Part shown: positions 9,767 to 22,244 of the stretch, piece by piece
Layout of the letters: each line of letters opens with the position of its first letter
How positions within the stretch are numbered: the stretch's first letter is position 1
Translations under genes and position numbers: made by a program
DNA from: Erythroxylum novogranatense
Taxonomy: Eukaryota; Streptophyta; Magnoliopsida; Malpighiales; Erythroxylaceae
NCBI GenBank assembly: GCA_029891385.1
Contig: CM057226.1
Location: 10,657,225-10,721,224 of the forward strand
Reading direction: 5' to 3'
DNA: 64,000 nt
The notes under the pieces: model-generated
Databases searched by the model: none
Told to the model about the DNA's origin: nothing
The model's input: only the letters and a program-made list of their open reading frames with translations

Positions 9767-12700
9767 TGTAACATCCCATCATCGATGAGAATGATATTTT
9801 GGTAAATTAGGACAGGTTAAGTGAGAGCAAATAGATCTCGACATGAACATGCATCACATAGCCTCTATAATTATAGGAATGGTAATTTTTGCACACGCAT
9901 ATGTCTGTACATGCATTCATGACATTTTCCGGCATGTGGGTCTAAATGTAATTTTGTGTGATTTATGGAAAAATTGTATTTGAAATGGTTTATGTGTGTT
10001 TTATATTTTTAGAGAATTTCTGGAATTTTCCTGAACTTTTTCGGAAAAATTTCCGGACCGAAAAAATCGCCAAGTGGCGGACTGACCGGTTTTTGGTACC
10101 GAAAATTTCTGTCTAATGGTACTGGAATAATGGGTACATTAATTTGAGATTATTTTTAGGAGCCATTGGATTTGGATTGGAGTTCTTTGGTTAAATGATT
10201 AAATAGGATTATATTGATTTTTGTCTTTTTCCCATTAAAAGCCAAGTGTCCTCCATTTATGAGATTTGTCTTATACTCTCCATGTAAATTCGACACTCTT
10301 CCTTGGAAATGTTTAAAAAATTCACTTTGAAAGCTTAAGTTCCTTACTCATCCGTAGCTTCCTTCATTTCCTTCCTCCTTTGAATTTTCCTTCTTCTCAT
10401 CCCATACAAGAAGTCTTTCTTGGTTCCTTAAGTGCTTCTTCTTTAGTCACACTCAAGACCAAACTCAAGCTTTGAATTTATGAGGATTGTGATGAGTCGT
10501 AGGTGTTGGTGAGGGGTGGAGAGTTGAAGTGATTTGAAGACTTAAGGAATTAAAGCTTGAAGATTATTTAGGTGAGTAATTATGTTTGTGTCCTTTCCTT
10601 AGTAGGTAGAAGCATTTATTGTGCTTATTAGTGCATTAATTTCATGAAACTTGTGTGATAATTGTATGGGTGTAGGTGTATGCTTGTGTGAGGGAAATTG
10701 GTATGGAAGTGAAAGAATGTGACTTTAGTGCTTTCAATGAAGTATATATTGTTAGATGAATTGAAATAAAAATCAGAAAATTGTGTATGATGTGTACTGC
10801 CCAAATTGTGCTTTATTACTCAAGTAATTGTCTTGATGAGTTTGTGGCTGATCTCTTGGCTAAATGAGATGTTTAGTGATGTGGTATTGATGGTTTCATG
10901 AAAGAAGTAGGATTTAGTATGAAATCTGGAAAATGAAATTTGTATATGTTTCAGTGATTTGCTTATAACTTTTGATGTGGTTATGATATTGAGTTGGGGT
11001 TTACTTTAAATTAAACTTGAGAGATAAGGCTAGAATTCCTATGAAGGAAGTTCTGCCCAATCATGGCTGGAAGAGCTTTGAAATCAGCTCAGAAGTTTGA
11101 AATGTATATGCTGGATGAACAGTACCCGAACTTTGGTTCCATCTTGATGACCTGAATCTTTGAGGATTTTTCAAGGATAAAGGAGACCGATTTTGAGAAA
11201 TTGGTATTACTGAAAGTTGTAGAGGATTGTCATAGCTTTCTAATGATATATTTTATGTGAATTTTTGATGTGAGGATTGTAAGATATAAATTTGGAAAGT
11301 TTTGTTGTAGTTGAGATTACATGCTGATTTCATAGGCTTTGACGGGACCATCACCTTCATGTGAGAATTCGACTTTGTTTGAATTGGAATTTGTTGTGAA
11401 GTCCTTCTTGAGAATTGTAGTTCATTTTCTGAGCTTTTTATCCCTATATGGTATGGAAATTTTCGCCAAGGGGATTTGGAGTTATGAATTTTGAAAGAGT
11501 GGGTTTCTGTTGAGACTAGATTGAGTAGGTTGAATCTTTATTTGCGAATTTGATTTGGTTATGGATGAAATTGACTTTTAAGCTATTACTGAAAGATGTA
11601 GCATTTGTTTTGCTCTTTTTATTGATATAAAATTCAGAATTTTTGGCTAAGGAGATGAAAAGTTATGACTTTTTGTGATAATGTTGCCTTGTGATAGTGA
11701 ATATGTGACTAGGCTGAGTTTTTGAGTGAAGTTTTGACATCCTTAGAGGTGTTATTAAATTTCAAGTTCTTCATGAAACTTGTAGGATTTTCCGAGACCT
11801 TTCCAACGAGACCGATTTTGTATCATTTGGACATTTGTGTGAAAAGATCGAGCTATTGAAAGAAGAGTTGGTTTTTGAAAAAAAAAGAAATGAAATGAAG
11901 GGTTGCATAGCTCGCCCAGGCGGGCGAGCAACGCTCTCCCATGCGGGAGAGCGAGACGCTCGCCCGCATGCGGACTGGGCGAGCGACGCGCTAGCCCATG
12001 CGGGCGAGCGTCCGCTTGCCAAGCTTGCCTGGTGATTGGGGAGCTCGGCTCACCCTTCGACCTCTGTCTAATCTTTTGTGCATAACTTTTCCATCCGACC
12101 TCCAAATGACTTGATTTTCGAAGCGATGGTTTCCTAAAAGATTTTTCTATCTTTCTACACCAGATTTAGGATTTTTTAGATTAAACAAAATGGAGGTGGT
12201 TGGATTTAAGTGAGTGGATCAGTGGGAATAGTCTGAGCATGTTTTAGTAATTTGTGGATATCTTGAGCTAGAGAGCTCGGATGATTCTTTTTTCTAAGCA
12301 GACTAGAGACATAGCTCTACAATTGTTATGAAGAGGTCGGTTTTCAATTTAGCCATTAAGATGTTCATTTTTTTCTGAGTGAAGTCTCATAATGTGTTGA
12401 CCCGAACATGTTTTGGGAATAACTTTTCCATCCGACATCTGATTGACCAGATTCTCGAGGCATCAGATTCGTGAGATATTTAATTTTCTTTATTTGTGAA
12501 GTTGGGAATTTTTAGAGCGGAAATTGATGGGATTGGGTTAGGTCGAAGTGAGGGGATCAGGTAATGATTTTTTAGATCCATGTTTTCTTAATAATTAGAC
12601 CTAAGGAGGTCCGAATTGAGTGATTTCAGTGACAATAAGTTTCTAATGTTTAAAGGAAATGGTAGTGTCGGGAATTTGTGCTTTAGTGCCGGGAATGTCA

Positions 12701-13886
12701 CGAACATGCATTGTACATATCTAAATTGCTACATGTGCATTATTTAATATTTCTGATTGTGCAATTGGTAATGTGTGACTATTGTGATTGTTATAGAGGC
12801 ACAGTTGGAGCGTCGCATCATCGACGTTCTTGAGACTTCCCGGCATTAGCTTGGAAGTTATTTGGTGAGTAACCTAGATGATTTCTCGATTTTTAATTGT
12901 TTATACTTTTGCACTTATGACATTGTGGAGAATAATGGTGGGATTTCGTTGTTTGTGCCTGGTTCCGGACCGAAGGTGTCCGATATATTGGAAGTTTTTG
13001 ACATAGAAGTGTTATATGTGATTTGTAACGTGATTAATTGTGACTATGTGTGTGAATGCGATAAATTTGGAATTGAATGTGATGTGAGCTTTCTTTGGCA
13101 TTGCCATGTGCATTCCATGCATAATGCATGATCAGTAATTGGCAATTGTGACCGGAGCAGCCACCGACAGCTTAAAGCTCAACGTAATTGGGCCTTGAGC
13201 CCACAGTGATCCAGAGCCTCAAGCTCAACGAATAATGCGCCCTTATTGGGACAGTATAGGCGCTCGGTCACAACAACGAAATAAATTAAAAAAAAGGGGT
13301 CACATACGCATTACATGTGCACTTGATTGAATGTTTGATTATGTGAAAGACAAATCGCTTTGGTACCATATAAATCATTCTGTGATATTCCTGAATGAAT
13401 TATTATGTGATAATTGTGCTATACTTGTCAATGCATGAATTGGCTGAACCATCAATGATGGTTCTTCACTGAGTTCGCAAACTCACCCAAAATTGCAAAT
13501 TATTTTTCAGGACCGAGAGTGTAGACTCCTAGCTCCAGAGAGAGACTTTTCCTGCCGTGTAGATCGGGTTGGCAAGAGAAGTCATGGCACACAGGTCGGT
13601 CAGCTGGGATCTTTTGGGGATGACCTAGTTAGACATGTTGTACTAGATTTCCTTTGGATTTTTGTACTAATAGTGAAAAACAGACAAATATGTTATGACT
13701 GTTTTGGTTATATAAAATGAAAAAGTTTATGGTTTTAAAAATTAGTGATTTTCAATATTAATGCTTTATGATTGATGCCATGTGAGGTAAAGTAGTGGTT
13801 GTTCGTAGTTCACTCTTATCGTAGGATAGGTACCGGAATGACCTACGGGCGTCTCGGTGCTTACACTAGGGTAAGGGGGTGCTACA
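9767..13886 (+). mobile_element. Solo LTR Y (Tekay-like gypsy)
   Basis: Starts TGTAACATCCC and ends GGGGGTGCTACA, with an exact 5-bp TSD TTTAT at 9762-9766 and 13887-13891. The 4.1 kb between holds no gag or pol, only sequence of long-LTR type, so it is an LTR left by recombination between the two LTRs of an element. It shares with X and with the Tekay LTRs (reverse orientation) a module of a GC hairpin island followed by 'ataactttt..ccgacctcc' and a 'gacttgatttt' block. The transcription direction is inferred from that alignment. The family differs from X by its termini. Confidence 0.85.
11909..12012 (+). repeat. Four-hairpin GC island in LTR Y
   Basis: Four consecutive short hairpins: GCTCGCCC/GGGCGAGC (11910-11929, loop 4), GCTCTCCC/GGGAGAGC (11933-11952, loop 4), GCTCGCCC/GGGCGAGC (11958-11984, loop 11) and GCTAGCCC/GGGCGAGC (11990-12009, loop 4). 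The island is strongly GC-rich in an AT-rich LTR. ORFs through it on both strands are by-products of the composition. Confidence 0.9.
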
Positions 13887-13891
13887 TTTAT

Positions 13892-14404
13892 AGACTGCTA
13901 GGACATTGCTCTTGCCTTTATCGATATACATGTCATCTTCGAGATTCAAGGAATCTTAAAACAACATGTAGTATATACTATCAAATGTGAATATATATAA
14001 TAACTTCATCAAAGGAAATGAGATGTACATAATAAGGAAATAGACGTTGTTCAGATCATACTAAACAACTTGAAGTAGAAGATCGACCATAGAGGGCAAA
14101 CGATCCTTAGTGTATGAAATGACAATTTTTCCTACATTATTTATTCCTTGGGTTGGGACAATTTTGTCACATTCTTCCAATAGAAGGAATTACTACCATC
14201 CGAAACCAGTCGCCATATCGACATTCATTGAATATGATTTTGAATGAAATACTTTACATAATATACTGAAAAGGAAATAATTTATTTGTTGATTAAAATA
14301 TTCAATTACAAACACAAATTAATCGTTATCATAACTTAATTATAAATTACAATCATCTTCTTCTTCGAAAGAATAAAAATCAAACTCTGGTCCTCTTCAA
14401 ATCT
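13892..14404. other. CACTA-1 interior downstream of tnp2
   Basis: Sequence between solo LTR Y and the tnp2 stop. AT-rich with no conserved ORF; it probably held the 3' untranslated region and spacer between the two CACTA genes. Confidence 0.45.
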
Positions 14405-14950
14405 CTAACCCTCGTCATCCTCTCTAATTGTAATTTCAACATATTCATTAGATAGATCGTTCAAAGGTTCATTATCGTCATATTTGACTGATGCATTTAT
14501 AAAAGTGGCATCTTCCTGAAATGCTTTACTTTCAATTGTTTGCTCTTCTTTTCCATATGATTCAAAAACACCTCTAGGTTTAACATTGCAAATCACTAAC
14601 CAATCTGTCTTATCTCATCGTAAGCTTAGAAAAGAGACATAACACACCTGTTTTACTCGTATTGCCAACACGAAAGGTTCAAATTGTCTCAATCTCCTTT
14701 AGTAGTTGATTTCAACTAGATTGTATCGACTATGCACTTTTGTTCTAACATTTGGAGTCGAGTCATAAAAGTGACATTTAAATATCACACATCGCTTAAT
14801 TAGCAAAGTAGGGTACTCAACTTCAAGTATTTCGATAATTTTACCATAGTAATCCATCAATTCTCCCTGTATGGAAACTCCATTGTTTATTGTTGCCATG
14901 CTATATCTATGATATTCTGTATGGTATTTGTATTCATTCACAAAATACAT
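14405..14950 (-). pseudogene. tnp2 gene 3' end (DUF4216-type and terminal motif)
   Basis: Minus-strand reading. 14950-14699 holds YYGKIIEILEVEY and VIFKCHFYDSTPNV, the pattern of the DUF4216 region that follows tnp2 in CACTA proteins. 14690-14405 holds EPFVLAIRVKQVCYV, then a frame change, then the acidic C-terminus ending IREDDEG. The EPF-LA-KQV-YV motif is the same one seen in CACTA-2 at 42039. An in-frame stop at 14699 and a frameshift break the frame. This is the last coding part of the CACTA-1 transposase. Confidence 0.75.
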
Positions 14951-15301
14951 CGGATAATATTTAATAGTTTGCAGAGGTCCCTTTGCAAATTCACAAATGA
15001 ACTTGTTCTCTATTGGATATTTTAAGGCCTACATAAAAGAAATTATCATATCAAAGAGTATAATGTCATGAGAATACTTAAATATGGTATTGAACTATAA
15101 GTATATTTGTAAGTGAAAACTTACATATCTCTCGAACCATCGAGGAAAGTGTCTTCCAACTTCTTTATTTATATCATCCTGTGTGTTGTCTGGCAGTATC
15201 TTGAGTAATAATTCCTCGTATAATCTAAATATATTATTATGTATTTCAGTAATGAACAACATAGAATTTTAAAGGAAGAAATAATCATGTTCAACTTACT
15301 G

Positions 15302-15610
15302 CATGAAAGGTAGAACCTCTTAACAGTTTAATAAAATGTACCCATGTGCAGCCTTAATTTCTTCCTCTATTAACATTCTTCTTGTTTCACGTCCATTTCG
15401 TCCAGGATATATGAAAATGGACAAGTTACCATCAACATCGCTCATTCCTCCCTTATCGTCATTACAAGGAACTTTTTTTTCTCTTGTGTGGACATGCGAC
15501 TCAAAATAATATCTACAAAATATACTAGCCTCCTCTATTAAATAAGTATTACATATCGAACCTTCAACTCTGGCCTTGTTTTTGACATTTTTTTCAAGTG
15601 ATGAAAATAC
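15302..15610 (-). pseudogene. tnp2 gene, C-terminal part of DUF4218 region
   Basis: The minus-strand reading gives RYFHHLKK, then after a frame slip in an A run KNKARVEGSI, followed by IEEASIFCRYYF and, later, NGRETRR. These match the KNKARPEGSI segment that follows the DUF4218 core in CACTA transposases. It follows the intron at 15611-15691. The frame slip in the A run (about 15583-15590) and a stop near 15330 break it. Confidence 0.7.
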
Positions 15611-15691
15611 CTATATTAGAGAAAATGGTTATTACAATTTTGTAGTTAAAACATGTTAATATGGTTATTGCAATAATTTTTGTCGAGTTAC
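15611..15691 (-). other. Intron of tnp2 gene (GT-AG, 81 bp)
   Basis: On the minus strand the exon ends ...TTTGAAAG, followed by GTAACT, and the intron ends CTAATATAG before GTATTTTCAT. Splicing here restores the family motif YPFER-Y-(4)-LK across the junction, which is why I call it an intron rather than a gap. Confidence 0.65.
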
Positions 15692-16330
15692 CTTTCAAAT
15701 GGATACATCCATCGACATTGAACTAGACCGGCTAGTTTTGCCTCATGTGCTAAATGTACAGGTAGATGCTCCATACAGTCAAAGAAGCTTGGAGGAAAAA
15801 TCTCTTCTAATTCACACAAAATTAATGGAATTTCCTTTTCTAGTTTTTCCATTTCAGCCAATTTGATTTCAGATGACGTTAAACTTTTGAAAAACAAACT
15901 TAATTCTGTTATTACTTCCCAAACCTTATTTGGTAGCAACTCTCGAAATGCAATTGAAATTGGCCTTTGCATAAACACATGAAAATCATGACTTTTCATC
16001 CCAAATAATTTGTATTTCATAAAGTCCCCACACCTAGCCAAGTTTGAAACAAAACCATAAGGAAACTTTAGACTTTTCAAACTTTTCAACCATTCACACA
16101 AAAGCTCCTTTTGTTTTTTGTCCAAAGTGTAACATGTTTTCGGATATTTACCAATGTGAAGATCTTTATATAACTCATTCCTTTTACAAAAAAGTTGTAA
16201 ATCAGCTTATCATTTTGCATTGTCATTTTTCCTCCCTTTAAGGTTCATAATGATATTGTCAAAAATATTTTTCTCAATATGCATCACATCTAGATTATGA
16301 CGTATCAAATTAGTTTTTCAATATGGCAAA
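15688..16330 (-). pseudogene. tnp2 gene, DUF4218 region
   Basis: Minus strand. 16330-16240 reads RHNLDVMHIEKNIFDNI, the conserved end of tnp2. 16125-15696 holds GMKSHDFHVFMQ, LLPNKVWEVITEL, IFPPSFFDCMEHLPVHLA and RWMYPFER, all hallmarks of DUF4218 (PF13960) in CACTA transposases. A stop lies just upstream of the open frame at 16125, and frames change between the two blocks. The last exon base before the intron is at 15692. Confidence 0.8.
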
Positions 16331-16352
16331 TTCCAAAAGATGCTTCGTTTTT

Positions 16353-16863
16353 TCAACTAAAGTTTTGACTAATGCTTGTATTTACTTCATCGGCTTCAAA
16401 TTCTATTACTTTCAGCAAGCCTAATTCCTCAATCTCTTGCAAAATCTCTTCACCAGCTTTGAGAGGAGGAGGAGATGTTTTTACCATCCTATTCTTAATA
16501 AACTTATCTTTATTGCATCTAAATAGATGATCTGGAGGAAGAAATTTCTTGTGATTGTCAAACCAACATATTTTGTCCCCGTTTGAAAGATAAAATGCAT
16601 CACAATCATTGTCACAATAAGAACAAGTCAATTTTCTAGCTGTGCTTTATCTAAATAACATGGCAAATGTCGAAAAATCACTAATGGTCCACATTAAAGC
16701 CACTCTCAACGCAAAATTCTGTTTCAAAGAGATATCATATGTTTGAACACCATATTTTCAAATATGTTGCAATTCAGATATCAATGGTTGTAAGAAAACA
16801 TCAATTTTATGGGTCAGATTTGTAAGGCCTGGCACAATCACTGTCAAGTACATAAATACCTCT
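16353..16863 (-). pseudogene. tnp2 transposase core, 3' half
   Basis: Minus strand from the border of solo LTR X. It begins MYLTVIVPG, then KIDVFLQPLISELQHI, a stop where the family has W, TYDISLKQNFALRVALMWTI, and then MTCSYCDNDCDAFYL with LPPDHLFR. These are successive blocks of the Transposase_21 (tnp2) domain. It continues the piece that ends at 21373 on the other side of X. A frame change occurs near 16640. Confidence 0.8.
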
Positions 16864-16868
16864 TTTAT
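16864..16868. repeat. TSD of solo LTR X, left
   Basis: TTTAT, repeated at 21368-21372. Confidence 0.85.
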
Positions 16869-19800
16869 TGTTGGACCCCAATCTTTTAGTGGAATTTAGA
16901 AATATTAAATAAAATTAAATGGGTGTTTTTGAGTATGTATGTGTTGTGGGTGTTTTATAGTTAAATGAAATTGATGTGAAAAGAAGTGGATTTTGGTTTT
17001 TGATGACTTGAAAATTTTGAATAAATTTGTGTGTGTAAGGGTACCATGACAATTATAGTGAATAATTTAATTTGAATGAAAGTTAAAAAATAAGAAATGA
17101 TTAGTGAAAGTGTTAAATTTTAAGGAATTGCAAGTCTGACTTTTTGGGATGAATAGTAACAGAGAGTTGACTTTTTGATGTGAAATCTTTGTGAAATTTT
17201 ATGGGTTGATTTAGGCAGAATTTGACAAAATAATCTTCATGAAAGTTGTATCTTCTATTGATAGTTTTCTATTGCTATAAAGTATGACATTTTTCGATAT
17301 CGAGATTGAAAGTTATGATCTTTCGAAGTTAAGGTTATTTTACTTTGTTTTTTTTTTAAAATGCTATTAAGGGTAAGTTTGTGTGTACTGTGTTTTGAGG
17401 CAAATTTTGTACTGATGTGGTTTGAATTGGATCAAGTAGCCTTATTGAAAATTGTATAGGAAGTTTATAGCTTTTCAATGATGTATAATATGTTATTTTT
17501 GATTGTGGAAATCGAAATATGTGAAATTGTGAAGTTGGATGTGGTTTAGGGTGAATGTTTAGGGGCAGAAGCTTTGATTGAAAAATTGACCTAGTTAGAG
17601 GTTGAAATTTCCTTTAATTGCTTCATGAAAGTTTTATATTATGTTGTGATCTTTCCATTTATGTAAAGTATGAAATTTTTGGATCATAGAATAGGAAGTT
17701 ATGATTTTTAGAAATTTCTGTTATTGTTTGACATGATCATTAGTGGACAGAAACTTCGAAGTAGTTTTTGACTCCTTTATAGGTCAAATTGATTTTTTAG
17801 TCCTTCATTAAAGTTGTAGGTTACATTTTTATCTTTTCATTGATATAAAGTATGACATTTTTGGACCTTGGAGTTGAAAGATAGTAATTTTAGAAGTTGA
17901 GTTACTGTTTAGGGTGACATAAATTGGAAATAAATTTTGAGTGGGATTTTGACCCCTTTAGAGAAGGATTTAGTTTTTAAGTTCTTCATGGAAGTTGTAG
18001 AGGTTCCTTTAAGCTTTCTTTTGATATCAAGTTTGTAAATTTTGGACTCTTAAGTCAAAAGTTATACATTTTAGAATTTCAGATGAAGAAAAGAAGGAAA
18101 AATTAAAAAAGGGGGATTCAGACGTCCTCCCGAGTGTGAGCGCCTCGATAGGGCGAGGCCCTCGCAATCTCGAGCGTCCGCGTTCGCTCGCGAGTGTGGG
18201 AGCTCGAGCGACCCTTTTTGCCATGTCCGACCCAACCCTACCTGACCCGACCTCACTCTTTTGCTTATACCTTTTCTGTCCGACATCCGATTGACTTGAT
18301 TTTTGAAGCGTTAGATTTCTAAGACATCCCTCTACCTCTTCAAGGGAAAATATGGAGATTTTTTTAGATTAAATTGAGGAAGTGTGATTGAATCAAAGTG
18401 AGTTGGAAAATTTTCTGAATATGGTTCAGTATTTTGGTAAATTTTAAATCTGTAGAGATCCAATTGAGTTGATTGTTGTTTCTAATTAAACTAGAGACAT
18501 GGATATACAAGTTATCTGAATAAATTGAATTTTTATTCAGCCCCTAGGACTTTCAATTTTTGAATTGAAGTTGGGTTTAGTGTTCAGTCTTGAATTAGTA
18601 AGAGCTGAAAGTGTTTAGACCATAAATTTTGCTCTAGTCATCCGAATGCGATGATTCTTAATTTGGATTAAACTAGAGTGATAGGGCTACAAATGGTCTG
18701 ATAAAATTGAATTTGAATTCAGTCTTTAAATTATCAATTTTCGGATGGAAGTCAATCGCAGGAAAAATGTTTTAGCATAAGAATGGTCTGAAAATGTTTG
18801 GAGTATAACTTTTAGAATATTGAACAATATTGAATGATTTTGATGTCATTATAAAATTGACTCTATAAGGAAAATTTCTCTAGAAGGAAACTTTAGCAAA
18901 TTCCTTCAATTTGATGATTAGAAAAATGTCCTAAGTTAATCATGATTTAATGATACTTTGAGACTTGGATATATTTTATGATTTTGAGGAATTAATTAGC
19001 ATGTTAATGTGAGTAATTAACATGTTAATGTAAGTAAGATCATTTGCATAAGTTGATTGGATTAAATTGAATTAAAGTGTTAAAAATGTATGAGGGGCAA
19101 AATTGGAAGAATACTTAAGCTTTTAAGTTACAAAGCTTATAAGAAAAGACAAATGGGTCTTTTCTCATTCATTAATGGCAATTTGGTAAATTAAAAAGGT
19201 GAGTCTTCGTATAAGAAGGGAGGAAGCATGAAATTGAAGGAAAGAAATGAACAAAAGGAAAGAAGAAATGAGAGAGGGAGAGTTTCGGATGGAGAAAAGG
19301 GGAAAGAAGCAAGAAACTTAGGTTTTGATTTTTGGTGAGTTCCAAGTGCGAATTTGATGTTGTTTCAAGAGGGAAAAGTGAAGAGGAGCACAAGAGCTTT
19401 AATTCAAGCCAAGAAACCTCTCTTTTTGATGAAGATTAAGGTAAGATTGGAATTTTGATTTGTTGAATTTTGACAAAATTTTGGTTTAGGTAGCTTGAGA
19501 ATTGTATGGGATTTAGTTTACTAAGCTCAATTTTGGTGATTACATTGTATAAATTGCTCAATTTTGGATGTTTATTAATTAGAAAATTTTTCCTTAGATG
19601 AAGGAAGTTAAGGGAGGCAATGGAGAAAGAGAGGCTTTGGATAAGTAATTAAGCATGGATATGAGGTGGGTACCATGTTTATAATTTGAATTATAAGCCA
19701 TCTATATGTTTTCGAAAAACCAAGAAGATGAAATATTTTCAAACAAAAATCAAGAAAATAAAGTGTTTTCAGATTCATGGTTTTGAATGATTTAAGACAT

Positions 19801-21367
19801 TGCAATAATTGTTGAATTTGTTGTGTTTGAATGATTTGATAATTGCTATAATTGTTGCATTCTTTGAATGATTGAGAATATGTTATGTGAATGGGATTGA
19901 CATTGTGAAATTTTGAATGTAAATGTGTTTGATGTGACATGATTATGAAAAAAAAATTAAAATTTTGAAATGTACCTTCGGCCAATCTGATTTTAAGTGC
20001 GAAGTTGTGTTATGTGAGTTTGGTTAGGTCTCATAAGATGTCAAGTGCACTTATCAAAAAGGCTTTTTCTACCTACCCGTTAGTGGCATTGGAGCTCCTT
20101 CGAGGACTCCCATAAGTTCACGGCTAAACAGGACCGCTATACGAGAATGTGTAGTACGTTCTGTTTCTGGACCGATTCAAACCATTCTGATGTGTTTATG
20201 TGTTTTTGATTTTATTTATAAGTGTGATGCATACATGTTTTAAAAATGTTCATGAATTATTTGATAAATTGAGAAATTTTGAGAAAGAAGCATTTAATGA
20301 TTTTCTACTGTGAAATTTCTATAAACTGGCAATAAGTTTTGAAAAAATGATTTTGCTTATTTTGCGATTATAAACATGTTATCGACGGACTGTAAAGCTC
20401 ATCTCCTCTTTCATCCCCATCTCCAGGTATCGAGAAGGAGATCGGATGAAAGAAAGTCAAGACTTCCGTTCGTTTGTATATATGTTGTAGGGTTAAGTTA
20501 AATGGTTGTAAGAATAAGATTTTAGACTTTTGTTGAGAATTTTGGAGATTTTGTATCCTTTATGTATTCGGATTTTAATGTTGATGTTGTAACATGGCTT
20601 GGAATATCATTAAGTTTTATAATCATTTATTTCATAATAGTAATGAGTTATATATTTGTGTATGAAATTGGAATGTAAACTTGTGTATGGATATAGTATG
20701 TGAATGCTATATGGATGAGATGAGATGATTGTGTTGATTGATCTGACTTATTGAAGTGTTATGGGTATGAATGTGATTGATTGTGTTTGGATTCCAGACA
20801 GGAGGTTCGATAAATTGTGATGATTGATCCGAAATATTGAAGTGCTTATTGTGTATGAATTGTGGGTATATCGATATGTGTGTAAGGTGCTTTATGGCAA
20901 AAGAAAAATAAGATTTTGTTTAAATGATGAGATATGAATGAACATGAAGAAGAAAATGAAATGAGGTTTGAGTGTGAATGACTTCAATTGGATATTGAAG
21001 TTACTTTGATTGAAAAAAAAATTTATACCGATTTGGAATTGCGTAGACCAAGTGTGTCTTGCGTTTTCAACGCTAGTTTTTTCTAAGGTATGTGTTTTTG
21101 GATGTCAGAATTTGATCTTCACTTTGTTTGAACCGTTTTGTTTTTTTTTTTAATTCCGAGCCATTTTGATTTTCCTTATCTCCTTAAGCTTTCGTTTCCG
21201 CACGCTTTTTGATCCGATTTGTGTTTCGTTTGTTTTCAGCCCACTTTCGTTTTGTGATCCGTTTTGTCCGCCTTTTGATTCTTCTTTTGATTTGTTTCCG
21301 TTCTATGTTTTGAGCAAGAGTATAAGTGTTATGGTTTAGTTTAAGCGGTTGGGTTTCGGTTCCAACA
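16869..21367 (+). mobile_element. Solo LTR X (Tekay-like gypsy)
   Basis: Starts TGTTGGACCCC and ends GGTTCCAACA, flanked by an exact TTTAT TSD. The ends resemble those of the Tekay element at 51806-62939 read on its coding strand (...GGGTCCAACA), so X belongs to a related family. The 4.5 kb holds no gag, pol, PBS or polypurine tract, as expected of a solo LTR. Conserved modules: the GC island at 18118-18215, the 'tccgacatccgattgacttg' block near 18280, and 'ccaggtatcgagaaggagat' near 20433. It splits the transposase between the MCIN and VFMYLTV residues. Confidence 0.85.
18118..18215 (+). repeat. GC island in LTR X
   Basis: GC-rich block with short palindromes: GCCTCG..CGAGGC near 18151-18168, CTCGCGAG near 18187, GCTCGAGC near 18204. 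It occupies the same place relative to the 'tccgacatccgattgacttg' block as the hairpin island in LTR Y. Confidence 0.75.
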
Positions 21368-21372
21368 TTTAT
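21368..21372. repeat. TSD of solo LTR X, right
   Basis: TTTAT, matching 16864-16868. Confidence 0.85.
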
Positions 21373-22239
21373 ACACATCTAAGGACACAAATTATAAGAA
21401 GTAGTTATGATTGGCCATGATGAATATTGTTGGTCGGATTGACCAAAAGGTTGGAATCCATCCGTCGATAATCCCAACCTAACATTTCAACATTTAACTA
21501 CAAACTCAAGATGGTTGTCATTGAAATGTTTCCATGCCAGTGCATTTGATGGATTACTCATTATTCCATCTTCTTGTTTGTGTTCAGCATGCCATCTCAC
21601 GTGAGATACAGTAATATCAAAAGCATATAGTCTTTGAAGTCTTGGAATTAGCGGGAAATAATATATTTGCTTCCATGGTACTAATTTCTTTTTGATTGAA
21701 TGCTTTCTAGGCTTAAACCTAGATTGACCACAAAATTTGCACTCTTGTAATTCCACATCATCTCCCCAATACAATATACATCCCAATTTACAGCAATCAA
21801 TCTTTTCAACAGGTAAACCAAGACCCCTAATAAGTTTCTTCATATTGTAAAAATTATCAACTATTGTATGATCAGGAGGCAATGATTCATTATAACATTT
21901 AAGAATTTTATTAAAACTACGGTCTGAAATATGCCCTTCAGACTTTATGTTTAATATTCGAGTAATTGAAGACAATTGAGTCATTGTCTCATAATTTGGC
22001 CACAATTCTTGGTTAGCTGACTGTAGTAAGTCAAAAAACTATTTTGCTTGTGGGTTAGGTTCTTCTTCAAGATTTTTCCTCTTTTTCTCAAAGGTATAAC
22101 TGACCCCATCATAAACCATTTGCATGTATGGATTTTTAGTTCCATCCATATAATTTGTTCTAAATCCAATCCCCCTTCATACTCATTTAAGTTGACAGAC
22201 GATTGTGTTTCATTATCCTTTGAGGTATTAAAAATCAAC
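21373..22239 (-). pseudogene. tnp2 transposase, 5' half
   Basis: Minus strand, starting at the Tat insertion. Blocks in order: GVSYTFEK and EEEPNPQAK, a stop, FFDLLQSA, LWPNYETMTQLSSI, SLPPDHTIVDNFYNMKKL, CCKLGCILYW, CKFCGQSRFKPR, YYFPLIPRLQRLYA, VRWHAEH, NALAWKHF, then after one frame change NVRLGLSTDGFQPFG and YNLCP. These are the N-terminal and early catalytic blocks of Transposase_21. Two frame changes (about 22010 and 21490) and a TAG in place of tryptophan next to MCIN (about 21380) break it. Confidence 0.85.
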
Positions 22240-22244
22240 GGTTC
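22240..22244. repeat. TSD of Tat element, left
   Basis: GGTTC, repeated at 32282-32286. Confidence 0.85.

Noticed and set aside
11755..12105. ORFs of 60-116 codons on both strands
   Set aside because: They run through the GC hairpin island of solo LTR Y, where few stops occur by composition; no family resemblance.
18027..18286. Two minus-strand ORFs rich in R, G and S
   Set aside because: Same cause: the GC island of LTR X.
19172..19985. Minus ORFs of 73 and 125 codons in LTR X
   Set aside because: Low-complexity translations of AT-rich LTR sequence.
16869..21367. Full retrotransposon rather than solo LTR
   Set aside because: No gag, pol, PBS or polypurine tract, and no internal repeat of the ends within 4.5 kb.
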